The notes under the pieces were generated by a model. It was not told the DNA's origin. It did not search any database and saw only the letters and a program-made list of their open reading frames with translations. Shown one piece after another: positions 35,186 through 43,707 of a stretch of 64,000 nucleotides of DNA; within the stretch, counting starts at the first letter, position 1; each line of letters begins with the position of its first letter. This DNA comes from Clostridium sp. AN503 (lineage in GTDB: Bacteria > Bacillota > Clostridia > Lachnospirales > Lachnospiraceae), in the NCBI RefSeq assembly GCF_040719375.1, contig NZ_JBFDTP010000002.1, forward strand, positions 2,790,001 through 2,854,000, given 5' to 3'. The position numbers and the translations under genes were made by a program.

Positions 35186-35331
35186 AACCTTCCTCTCCTT
35201 CCAAAGCCTTTATGAACTTTGTACACTTTTTACTTGTATCTTTATATTACATTAGCAAACTTAACCACACGCATACCTTTTCTTAAATTTTTGTAAGATA
35301 AATGTAACTATATGGTAAAGAAGAGAAAGTG

Positions 35332-35340
35332 TGTTATAAT
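35332..35340 (+). promoter_or_regulatory. Extended -10 promoter of tct response regulator
   Basis: TGTTATAAT forms an extended -10 box about 78 bases before the TTG start of the regulator. No good -35 is visible, which fits an extended -10 promoter or one needing an activator. Confidence 0.5.
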
Positions 35341-35417
35341 CATGTTAAGATAAATTTACAGACAGCATTTTACAGATGACCAAATATCAGGCTGTCACGA
35401 AGAAAGGAGACGATCCC

Positions 35418-36152
35418 TTGAACCGTAATAAAATCCTTGTAGTAGACGACGATCCATCCGTACGCCGTATGATATGCCGTATCCTGGACAGTGAGGGATT
35501 GTCTGCCCAGGAAGCCTCCGGAGGCCTGGAGGCGATCCAGCTGGCGCAGTCACACCCCTATTCCCTGATCATCCTGGACCTGATCATGGACGATATGGAT
35601 GGTTTTCAGGTGATCAACCACCTGCGGCTCCACGGGGTCCTGACCCCGCTTTTTGTCTTAAGCGGCAGGCAGGCTGAGGTTGACAAGGTTCTGGCTCTGG
35701 GAATCGGAGCCGACGACTACATCACAAAACCATTCAGCACCATGGTGCTGTGCGCAAAGGTAAAAGCCTGTCTCCGGAGGGAAAGCCTTTCGGGTCCGGT
35801 CAGCACAAACGAGATCCTGGCAGGCCCGTTCCGCTATATTGTAGATGAGATGCGGCTGTTCAAGGACAACATCGAGCTGTTCCTTTCCAGCAAAGAATGT
35901 CTGCTCATGAGGTATTTCCTGACCAACCAGAACAAGATCCTCACCAAGGAGCAGATCTATCGTCAGGTGTGGAATGATACCTTCGTCGATGACAATACGA
36001 TCATGGTACATATAAGACGTCTCCGCATGAAGATCGAGGATGATCCCAACCATCCGGTGTTTTTAAAAAATGTCCGCGGGATCGGATATCAGTTTGTGGT
36101 CTGTCCTTCGGGGCAGGATCCCAATCCTTCCGGGGCGTCTGTGTTTCACTGA
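35418..36152 (+). CDS. OmpR-family response regulator
   Basis: Two-domain response regulator of about 244 residues. The receiver domain has ILVVDDDPS, phospho-acceptor D54 in IILDLIMDDMDG and Lys in YITKPFS. The C-terminal winged helix of OmpR type spans about 145-235 (ILTKEQIYRQVW, VMVHIRRLRMKIE-like, GIGYQFV). The start is TTG 35418, eight bases after AAAGGAGA. It is divergent from tctCBA and the only DNA-binding regulator in this block. It probably receives phosphate from the hybrid kinase and activates tct, as TctD does with TctE. Confidence 0.92.
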   Translation: MNRNKILVVDDDPSVRRMICRILDSEGLSAQEASGGLEAIQLAQSHPYSLIILDLIMDDMDGFQVINHLRLHGVLTPLFVLSGRQAEVDKVLALGIGADDYITKPFSTMVLCAKVKACLRRESLSGPVSTNEILAGPFRYIVDEMRLFKDNIELFLSSKECLLMRYFLTNQNKILTKEQIYRQVWNDTFVDDNTIMVHIRRLRMKIEDDPNHPVFLKNVRGIGYQFVVCPSGQDPNPSGASVFH

Positions 36153-36169
36153 GCTTGATTCCAACCATC

Positions 36170-36213
36170 AAAAAGGGAAAGCCGTCACTGCACAATGACT
36201 GCTTTCCCTTTTT
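36170..36213. terminator. Bidirectional terminator between response regulator and tkt
   Basis: AAAAAGGGAAAGC pairs with GCTTTCCCTTTTT, with an inner GTCA/TGAC stem. It ends in T runs on both strands, so it can stop the regulator transcript and the convergent ula operon. Confidence 0.9.
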
Positions 36214-36266
36214 AACAGACTTTTTGATTCTGTAGATTCTGTATCACGTTCTATGCCAGAACATTC

Positions 36267-38244
36267 TTACAGCCCTTTCACAACCTCAGCCACATGCTTC
36301 GCCGTGAACCCGAACTTCTCAAACAAAGACTCAGCCGGCGCCGACGCGCCAAATCCCTGCATCGTCACATACGCCCCGTCCAGGCCCACATACTCGCCCC
36401 AGCCGAACCCGCTTAAGGCTTCCACCGCCACACGCTTCCTCACCGCCTTCGGCAGCACCTTCTCCCGGTACTCTGCATCCTGCTTGGCAAACACATCCAT
36501 GCTCGGCATGCTCACCACACGCACGTCGATGCCTTCCTCCGCCAGAAGCTTCTTCGCATCCACCGCCAGGGACACCTCCGAGCCGCTTGCCATCAGGATC
36601 GCATCCGGCGTCTCCTTCGCACTGTCCTCCAGGATATAACCGCCCTTCAGCGCCTCCCTGCTGCTCCCCAAGCTGCGGCAGGTTCTGCCTTGTCAGTACC
36701 AGCGCCGTGGGCGCATCCTTCGCGGTCGCTGCATAATACCAGGCCGCAGCCGTCTCCGTCGCATCCGCCGGGCGGTACACGTGAAAGTCCGGCATCGCAC
36801 GCAGCATCGCCAGCTGCTCGATCGGCTCATGGGTCGGCCCATCCTCCCCCACTCCGATACTGTCATGGGTGAACACATAAGTCACCGGCAGCTTCATCAG
36901 CGCTGCCAGACGCGCCATAGGCTTCGTGTAATCGCTGAACACGAAGAACGTGGACACAAACGGCCTCATCCCGTGCAGCGCCAGGCCGTTCCCTATCGCC
37001 GCCATCGCCAGCTCCCGCACGCCAAAGTGCAGGTTCCTTCCTGCGTAGTTATCTTTAGAGAAATCCCCCATATCGCTCATATAGGTCTTGGTGGACGGCG
37101 CCAGATCCGCGGCTCCGCCGATCAGCGCAGGAACCTCATTCTTTAAACGGTTCAGCATGATGCCGGACAGATTCCTGGTGGCCTGCGTTTTATCCTCGTA
37201 TGCCCAGAACGCCTCGTCGTCATAAAGCTTTTCGCCGATCTGCTTATCATGGTAAGCGTCCCACTGCTCCTTAAGCTCCGGGTATGCCTTTGCATACTCT
37301 GCAAACAGGGCCTCCCATGCTTCCTGCGCCTTTGTTCCCTGAGCCGCCAGGCTCCGGTAATTCTCATACACATCCTCCGGCACGTAGAACGGCTCCATGC
37401 TCTCCCAGCCCAGGTTCTCCTTGAGCGCCGTCACATTCTCTGCTCCCAGGGGTTCCCCGTGGGCGCTGGCCCTGCCCTGTTTGGCGGGGCAGCCGTAGCC
37501 GATCTGGGTCTTCACGGTGATGAAGGACGGTCTTACCGTATCCGCTTTTGCTTCTTCGATCGCTTTTCCGATGGCCTCCGGGTCGTTGCCGTCCTCCACG
37601 GTGATGGTCTGGAAGCCGAAGGCCTCCATCCTCTTCTGCACATCCTCCGTAAAGGCGATATCCGTGCTCCCCTCGATGGAGATCCTGTTGGAATCATACA
37701 GCACGATCAGCTTGTGAAGGCCAAGGGTACCCGCCAGGGAGAATGCCTCCGAGGAGATCCCCTCCATCATGCAGCCGTCGCCGCCCAGCACGTAGGTATA
37801 ATGGTCCACCACCGGATATTCCGGACGGTTGAACACGGCAGCCAGATGGGCCTCCGCCATAGCCATGCCCACGGCCATGCCCATGCCTGCGCCCAGCGGG
37901 CCTGTGGTGGCCTCAACCCCCACCGTATGCCCGTACTCCGGGTGACCCGGGGTCAGGGAGCCGGACTGGCGGAAGTTCTTTAGATCCTCCACGGTCAGAC
38001 CGTAGCCGAACAGATGCAGCAGGGAATAGAGTAATGTAGAGCCATGACCGCCGGAAAGGATAAACCGGTCCCGGTCCTCCCATTCCGGGTCAGCCGGATT
38101 GTGGTTCATATGGTGCGCCCACAGCTCATAAGCCATGGCCGCCGCCCCCAGGGGCAGCCCCGGATGGCCGGAGTTTGCCTTCTGCACGGCGTCCGCCGCC
38201 AGGACGCGGATTGCGTTTACAGACTTTGTTTCAATATTATTCAT
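36267..38244 (-). pseudogene. tkt: Transketolase, interrupted by a one-base frameshift
   Basis: Transketolase, linking xylulose-5-phosphate from ascorbate breakdown to the pentose phosphate pathway. The start is ATG 38244 after AAGGGAGAAACAGG. The thiamine diphosphate domain (ANSGHPGLPLGAA, GGDGCMMEG) and pyrimidine domain (GVRELAMAAIGNGLALHG) are intact to about residue 525. There the frame breaks in a run of four G (36666-36669 on this strand): reading frame one ends as a Gly-rich nonsense tail, while a second frame supplies the proper C-terminal domain from SSREALKGGYILED to the stop at 36267. Removing one G restores a normal transketolase of about 658 residues. A sequencing error is as likely as a real mutation. 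Confidence 0.88.
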
Positions 38245-38339
38245 CCTGTTTCTCCCTTTTGATACACGCATATTTCATGCACGTTTATTTCCAGTATCCT
38301 AATTCACCACATTATAGTAAACTCGTGATCCCACCAGAA

Positions 38340-38996
38340 TTAATCGCCGAATACCTTCCTGTAGTCTGCCTGGAACTTGGCAATACCCTGATTAGTCAGC
38401 GGATGCTTTGTCATCTGCAGGATGACCGGATAAGGCACCGTCGCAATATCGGCGCCAGCTCTTGCACAGTCGATCACATGGATCGGGTTTCGCACGCTGG
38501 CAGCAATGATCTCCGTGGTGATATCGTCATACATCTGGAAGATATCCATGATCTCCTCGATCAGCTGGATGCCCGGCATGGAAATATCATCTAAACGGCC
38601 CAAAAACGGAGATACATAGGCAGCGCCCGCTCTTGCAGCCAGAAGCGCCTGTGCTGCGGAAAATACCAGGGTGACATTGGTCTTGATCCCCTCGGAGGAC
38701 AACACCTTGGTCGCCTTTAAGCCCTCTGGTGTCATAGGGATCTTCACAACCATGTTGGGGTGGATCGCTGCGATCGCACGTCCCTCTGCGATCATGCCCT
38801 CCGCGTCCACTGTGGTTGCCTTCACCTCACCGCTGATCGGGCCGTCTACAATGCCTGCGATCTCTTTTATCACCTCATTGAAATCCCTGCCCTCTTTTGC
38901 GATCAGGGACGGGTTGGTGGTCACTCCACAGATCACTCCCATATCATTCGCTTTTCTAATATCCTCAACATTTGCCGTATCCAAAAAGAATTTCAT
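38340..38996 (-). CDS. Transaldolase-like fructose-6-phosphate aldolase (TalC/MipB family)
   Basis: TIM-barrel aldolase of 218 residues from the short TalC family. It begins MKFFLDTANVEDI. The Schiff-base Lys is in VVKIPMTPEG, followed by TNVTLVFSAAQALLAARAGA and the C-terminal MTKHPLTNQGIAKF. Members act as transaldolase or fructose-6-phosphate aldolase; a transaldolase role fits the adjacent transketolase, both serving xylulose-5-phosphate. It lies 95 bases upstream of tkt in the ula operon. Confidence 0.93.
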   Translation of the reverse strand: MKFFLDTANVEDIRKANDMGVICGVTTNPSLIAKEGRDFNEVIKEIAGIVDGPISGEVKATTVDAEGMIAEGRAIAAIHPNMVVKIPMTPEGLKATKVLSSEGIKTNVTLVFSAAQALLAARAGAAYVSPFLGRLDDISMPGIQLIEEIMDIFQMYDDITTEIIAASVRNPIHVIDCARAGADIATVPYPVILQMTKHPLTNQGIAKFQADYRKVFGD

Positions 38997-39056
38997 GATG
39001 ATTCCTCCTATATTTATGATCCGGGATCCTGGTCTCCGGACATTTTCCTGTTCTGT

Positions 39057-39797
39057 TTATTGTTCTGATCCTAAAAACCCCACGCCCCGGCAGCCCTCAA
39101 AGGATGGGATCACATGATAAATCCTTCCATCCGGCATCGCCGCCTCACAGCAGTCTGCCGCCGTCCTGCCGGTCTCCGGTGCGAACAAAAGCGCCTGCAT
39201 TCCGCAGGTCAGAGCTGCCGCCACGTCTCCATTTAAGCTGTCGCCCACAAACAGGCACTCCTCCGGATCCATGCCGCTCTTTTCCCTGCACTGGGAAAAG
39301 AACTTCGCATCCGGCTTTTCCACGCCCGCCTCCTCGCTGCTCACCAGCCAGTCCACATAGGACGAGACGCCCAGCCGTTCAAGTTTTCTATACTGGATCT
39401 CCGCGGTCATGTTGGTCCCGACGCCGATCTGTATCCCCATCTGTTTAAGCGACTCCATCCATACCTTAAGTCCGGGAAACGGCCGCATCTCTTCCATCAG
39501 AGTGTCCCAATATATCCGGTGCATTTCCTGTACATGCGGAAACAGAGGGACGCCCCAAAGCTCCATCATGCACTGGTAACGGAGCAGCCGGTTGTGGATG
39601 GACGCACATCGGTATCCGATACGCTGACGCACCATCCTGCCCGCTACTGACAGAGACTGATAAAACCGTTCCTCGCTTATGCCAAGCTGCTCCCGGCAGT
39701 ATTCCTGCACTGCTTTCGTGGACACCTGGTCACAGGCGTCATAATCATACATGGTGCCGTCAATATCAAATATGACTGTACGGATCACCCGACTCAC
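39057..39797 (-). CDS. HAD-superfamily hydrolase
   Basis: Cytoplasmic HAD phosphatase-like protein of 246 residues. Motif I is VIFDIDGTMYDYD, motif II in IGVGTNMTAE, motif III Lys in EKPDAKFF, and motif IV CLFVGDSLNGDVAAA. An all-helical cap lies between about 15 and 85. It overlaps ulaF by four bases (ATGA), so it is coupled to ascorbate breakdown and may remove a dead-end sugar phosphate. The substrate is not predictable. Confidence 0.9.
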   Translation of the reverse strand: MSRVIRTVIFDIDGTMYDYDACDQVSTKAVQEYCREQLGISEERFYQSLSVAGRMVRQRIGYRCASIHNRLLRYQCMMELWGVPLFPHVQEMHRIYWDTLMEEMRPFPGLKVWMESLKQMGIQIGVGTNMTAEIQYRKLERLGVSSYVDWLVSSEEAGVEKPDAKFFSQCREKSGMDPEECLFVGDSLNGDVAAALTCGMQALLFAPETGRTAADCCEAAMPDGRIYHVIPSFEGCRGVGFLGSEQ

Positions 39798-40486
39798 CCT
39801 TTCTGTCCGTAATAAGCGTTTGCCCCGTGTTTTCTCAGATAATGCTTATCCTGCAGTTCCTGCGGAGCCGGCTGTACCTGCGGATTGATCATCTCGCACC
39901 GGGCCGCCATCTTGGCAACCTCCTCCAGCACAACCGCGTTGTGGACCGCCTCACCGGCATCCTTCCCCCAGGCAAACGGCCCATGGTTCTTGCACAGGCA
40001 GGCAGGTACCGCCATGTATTCCTTATCCTTAAAATGATCCACGATCAAAAGGCCGGTATTCTTCTCGTAAGCGCCGTCAATCTCTTCCTTTGTCAGGCAG
40101 CGCAGGCATGGGATCTCCCCATACATATAATCCGCGTGGGTAGTGCCGTAACAGGGAATCCCTCGCCCCGCCTGGGCCCAGCTTGTGGCCCACGGAGAAT
40201 GGGTATGTACGATCCCCCCCATTTTCGGAAACGCCCGGTAAAGCTCCAGATGGGTGGCTGTATCAGACGACGGGTTCATCTCTCCTTCCACCTGATTGCC
40301 CTCAAGGTCCATCACCACCATATCCTCCGGCCGCAGCCTGTCATAATCCACGCCGCTGGGCTTGATGACAAACAATCCGCTCTCCCGGTCGATGGCGCTG
40401 ACATTGCCCCAGGTAAAGGTCACCAGGCCGTATTTGGGAAGCTCCATATTCGCTTCATAGACTTTCTGTTTCAATGCCTCAAGCAT
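39794..40486 (-). CDS. ulaF: L-ribulose-5-phosphate 4-epimerase (UlaF/AraD family)
   Basis: Class II aldolase-fold epimerase of 230 residues converting L-ribulose-5-phosphate to D-xylulose-5-phosphate. Zinc ligands are in GIVHTHSPWATSWAQ and KNHGPFAWG, and phosphate-binding TWGNVSAID and KPSGVDYD are present, as is the C-terminal LRKHGANAYYGQKG. It could be named AraD, but its ulaE-linked position favours ulaF. Confidence 0.93.
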   Translation of the reverse strand: MLEALKQKVYEANMELPKYGLVTFTWGNVSAIDRESGLFVIKPSGVDYDRLRPEDMVVMDLEGNQVEGEMNPSSDTATHLELYRAFPKMGGIVHTHSPWATSWAQAGRGIPCYGTTHADYMYGEIPCLRCLTKEEIDGAYEKNTGLLIVDHFKDKEYMAVPACLCKNHGPFAWGKDAGEAVHNAVVLEEVAKMAARCEMINPQVQPAPQELQDKHYLRKHGANAYYGQKG

Positions 40487-40522
40487 ATGTTTTCATCCTC
40501 CTTCTCATCACTCTCCCGCGTA

Positions 40523-41572
40523 TTACAGCTCCACCGTATACATGGCAACCTCATCGGTCTCCCGGTTTGCAGAGATGATGATCTCTTTGCCGTTATGGCT
40601 GTATTTAAGCACGTTGGCCGGCCCGCAGTCTTCATCCAGCACACACACCTCGTAATCCGCTTTATCCGGGTTCCAGGTAAACATGAGCAGGTCCCGCTCC
40701 GCCTTCCTGTGCCCGATCACGACCGCAGGTCTCCCGCAGAGCATGCCTCCAAAGATCGCATGGGTGAATTCCGCAGGTTTTCCATAGTCATAGACCTTTT
40801 CAAACGCCCCGTCTTTTTTCTTGTAAATGCTGATATTATCCCCGTGGAACGGTGACAGCACAGCCAGTTCCTTCTCGCCGTCCCCATCCATATCCACCAG
40901 CACCGCATCGCTGGCCGCCGTGTCCAGCAGTGTTTTGATCTCCCAGCCTTCTTCCGGCGCCTTTGGCGGAATGAACTGGAACACACCACAGTCCGCAGAG
41001 ATAACCGCGGTCTGCAGGCCTTCGTCCTCCACGCGGTAATACCCGTGGTTCTTTAACATATTGTCTTTGATGACCGTAAGCTCCAACTGATGTCCATCAT
41101 CAAACCCGCTTAAGTCCTCAGGCAGGACCGCCGCATATACCTTGCCCGGCATGGACCAGTCCTCCTTAAACTCATGGCCTGATTTTAACGCGCAGGCGAT
41201 CAGATAGCGGACTCCGTTCCGCTCCAGGATATCGAAGCGGTGCACATGAGGCAGATCCACCAGGGTGCGCACCTCCCAGCCGTCTTTCCCTTTCGGGGTG
41301 ACGATCACGATCTTCGCCTCCTTGGAATCATTAGGCGAATAGAACTTATGGGTTGCAAGGAACTGTCCGTCCGTCCCCGGCACCTGCACCATGGTCATGA
41401 CGCCGCCCGGCTCGCTCCACACCGTATCCTCCTCATTGCCGTCTAAATCAAACAGGATGCAGCGGTCCACCTTCTCCGCCGCCACCAGGAAATGGTCCTT
41501 TCCTGCATAGTGCAGAGGCGCCAGCGAATAACATTTTGTAAGATTGGAAATTACCTTTTTATCGATTTTCAT
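40523..41572 (-). CDS. Uncharacterised beta-propeller-like protein in the ascorbate operon
   Basis: Cytoplasmic protein of about 349 residues without a signal peptide. It is built of repeated beta-rich blades, several containing FG-GAP/VCBS-like acidic turns (FDLDGNEED, VDMDGDGEKELAVLSPFHG). Such turns usually bind calcium and occur in propeller proteins. No catalytic motif is obvious. The start at 41572 is preferred over a TTG further upstream. It lies between ulaE and ulaF, so it is co-transcribed with ascorbate catabolism; a lactonase or sugar-binding role is possible but unsupported. Confidence 0.75.
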   Translation of the reverse strand: MKIDKKVISNLTKCYSLAPLHYAGKDHFLVAAEKVDRCILFDLDGNEEDTVWSEPGGVMTMVQVPGTDGQFLATHKFYSPNDSKEAKIVIVTPKGKDGWEVRTLVDLPHVHRFDILERNGVRYLIACALKSGHEFKEDWSMPGKVYAAVLPEDLSGFDDGHQLELTVIKDNMLKNHGYYRVEDEGLQTAVISADCGVFQFIPPKAPEEGWEIKTLLDTAASDAVLVDMDGDGEKELAVLSPFHGDNISIYKKKDGAFEKVYDYGKPAEFTHAIFGGMLCGRPAVVIGHRKAERDLLMFTWNPDKADYEVCVLDEDCGPANVLKYSHNGKEIIISANRETDEVAMYTVEL

Positions 41573-41626
41573 GTTCCTGTCTCTCTTTCTTTTACTTCTT
41601 GACAAAAGCCTGCTGCCATACAGTGG

Positions 41627-42472
41627 TCATCCCTGCGACTTTAGGATCTCCGCCATCCGGCGGTTGGCATCCAGCAGATCTTCCTTCCATGCCGGGTTCC
41701 CCGTGTACCAGAATTCCGTCACATACCGCCTGATCCCAAGCTCCCAGGCGGTCCGGATGGCGCTCTCAAAGTCCACATGGCCCTCCCCAAACGGGATCTC
41801 CCGGAACAGGCCGGGTTTTGTCTCCTTCAAATGCATCGCTACCAGATGCCCTTTTCCTGTCCGCAGGTCGTCAAGCACATCGGTTCCATAGGTTTTGGCT
41901 GCATTGGTTGTATTCCCGATATCGGGATACACATTCAGATACACGGATGATACCATGTCCACATATTTCATGGACTTTTCCACCGTATTCATAAACTCGG
42001 TCTCCATGGTCTCAAAGCCCAGGAGCACTCCGGCGCGTGCCGCCATCTCCGTTGCCTTTTTTAAATTCTCCAGGAAATACGCCCTGGTCTCCTCAGTGGA
42101 TTCCTCATAATACACGTCATATCCCGCCAACTGGATGATCCGGACCCCCAGATCCTCCGCAAGCCCGATGGCCTTCTCCATGATCTCCAGGCTCCTGGCC
42201 CGCACCGCCGGATCGCTGCTTCCCAGCGGATATTTGCGGTGGCCGCTCAGGCACATGGAACGGATCGGCACCTGGGTTTCCTTCATCACACCCAGGAGCG
42301 CAAGGCGTTCCTCCTTCGTCATCTCCAGGCGCGCTAGCTTCGCGTCTGTCTCGTCAATGCTGATCTCCACAAAGTCAAAGCCCGCCTCTTTTGCCGCCTC
42401 AAGCTTTTCCTTCCATGACAGCTCTGCCGGCATGGCCTTCTCATACAGCCCAAGGGTATATGCTCTATCCAT
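41627..42472 (-). CDS. ulaE: L-ribulose/L-xylulose-5-phosphate 3-epimerase UlaE
   Basis: TIM-barrel epimerase of 281 residues converting L-xylulose-5-phosphate to L-ribulose-5-phosphate. The signature order matches UlaE/SgbU: LGLYEKAMPAELSW, FVEISIDETDAKLARL, RSMCLSGHRKYPLGS, LAGYDVYYE, YPDIGNTTNA and MHLKETKPGLFREIPFGEG, with metal-binding Glu, Asp and His. It follows the DeoR-type regulator and precedes the propeller gene. Confidence 0.95.
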   Translation of the reverse strand: MDRAYTLGLYEKAMPAELSWKEKLEAAKEAGFDFVEISIDETDAKLARLEMTKEERLALLGVMKETQVPIRSMCLSGHRKYPLGSSDPAVRARSLEIMEKAIGLAEDLGVRIIQLAGYDVYYEESTEETRAYFLENLKKATEMAARAGVLLGFETMETEFMNTVEKSMKYVDMVSSVYLNVYPDIGNTTNAAKTYGTDVLDDLRTGKGHLVAMHLKETKPGLFREIPFGEGHVDFESAIRTAWELGIRRYVTEFWYTGNPAWKEDLLDANRRMAEILKSQG

Positions 42473-42570
42473 TTTATCTCTCCATTCTATCTTCCCTGAT
42501 TCTCTACAAAACAGCGTTCTTTCAGACTGGCATAAACCTGTCCGCGCGCAGTGCCGCCTGCCATCTCCGG

Positions 42571-43332
42571 TCAGAAATCCGCTTTCCTCACCTGATACAC
42601 AATGACGCCTTTGTCCCGGATCAGCTCAAGCGGCTCTTCCGGCGCTTTCTCATCTGTGATCAACACCTTGATCTTCTCGATCGGCCCGCTGATAAAGCTG
42701 CTGTTCTTTCCGATCTTCGTGTGATCGGCCAGGACATAGACCCCCTGGGTCGCGTGGTCGATCATCAGTTCATTGATGCTCACTTCGTTAAAGATCTCCG
42801 TCGTCATCCCATTCTCAGCGCTGATTCCGGAACATCCAAGAAATGCTTTTTTAACATAGATCGGATTTAAATTGCGCAGTGCAAAATCCCCAACCATCGC
42901 GTCCTTTGGATGGCGGAGCTCCCCTCCTGTAAGCACCACATTGACACTGGGCGGATAATTACAGCCGATTGCTTTCCCGTTGTTGGTGATCACCGTTACA
43001 TTGCTGCACTGGATATATTCCAGCATCTTTAATGCATTCCGGCTGGTGTTGATAAACAGATTGTCATTAGATGAAACCAGAGTCGCCGCATATCTGGCGA
43101 TCAGCTTCCTGTACGTCCGGACTTCATTTTCCGCGTCCGGGGAAGCGACCGCTCCCCCGTAAACGCGCCTCAACTGCTTCTGATCCTCCAGAAACTGGAG
43201 ATCCCTGCGTATTGTGATCAGGGATACCCCCAGCTTCTGCGCCAGTTCATCCACCCTTACCGACGGATTGGTCTGCATCATTTCCAGAATTTGATTTCTC
43301 CTGCTGTCCACATACTCCCGCTCTCTCTTCAA
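42571..43332 (-). CDS. DeoR-family transcriptional regulator (UlaR-like)
   Basis: Sugar-phosphate-responsive repressor of 253 residues. The N-terminal DeoR helix-turn-helix reads VRVDELAQKLGVSLITIRRDL. The C-terminal sensor has the DeoR pattern VLTGGELRHPKDAMVGDFA and a phosphosugar pocket. It lies inside the ula operon between the PTS IIB gene and ulaE. It most likely represses this operon until an ascorbate-derived phosphosugar appears. Confidence 0.92.
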   Translation of the reverse strand: MKREREYVDSRRNQILEMMQTNPSVRVDELAQKLGVSLITIRRDLQFLEDQKQLRRVYGGAVASPDAENEVRTYRKLIARYAATLVSSNDNLFINTSRNALKMLEYIQCSNVTVITNNGKAIGCNYPPSVNVVLTGGELRHPKDAMVGDFALRNLNPIYVKKAFLGCSGISAENGMTTEIFNEVSINELMIDHATQGVYVLADHTKIGKNSSFISGPIEKIKVLITDEKAPEEPLELIRDKGVIVYQVRKADF

Positions 43333-43372
43333 TTCTGTCCCCTCCCGTGTCCTTGATGGATCGTAAATCTGA

Positions 43373-43675
43373 TCAGATGATCCCGTGCTCCCGCATCTTG
43401 TCTTCCATCTCCTGGGCAGACATGATATTGCGCAGGCCGATCACCGTCGTTCCCTTTTTCTCCGCATCCTTAAACATGTTTGCAAAGTTCTGGGCGCAGA
43501 ATACTACGTCAAACTGGTTGGCTGCGGTCTTTCCCTCTGACAGCGCGCAGTGATGCACCTTGGACGGTTTGATGCCCAGCTTCTTGAGCACCTTTTCCAT
43601 CGTCATCTTCATCATCAGGCTGGAACCTGCCCCATTTGCGCAGCATACCAGAAAACTCATATTGTCCTTTGCCAT
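43373..43675 (-). CDS. ulaB: Ascorbate PTS IIB component
   Basis: Small PTS phosphotransfer protein of about 100 residues. The phospho-Cys lies in FLVCCANGAGSSLMM at the N-terminus, in a P-loop typical of ascorbate/galactitol IIB. Two ATGs compete; the one at 43675 lies nine bases after GGAGG and is preferred. It receives phosphate from IIA (ulaC) and passes it to ascorbate bound by IIC (ulaA). Confidence 0.94.
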   Translation of the reverse strand: MAKDNMSFLVCCANGAGSSLMMKMTMEKVLKKLGIKPSKVHHCALSEGKTAANQFDVVFCAQNFANMFKDAEKKGTTVIGLRNIMSAQEMEDKMREHGII

Positions 43676-43707
43676 GATCATAATCCTCCTTCATTTATGT
43701 ATAGATT

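Noticed and set aside
39827..40855. Plus-strand reading frame of 342 codons
   Set aside because: Antisense to ulaF and the propeller-like gene; composition of a shadow frame.
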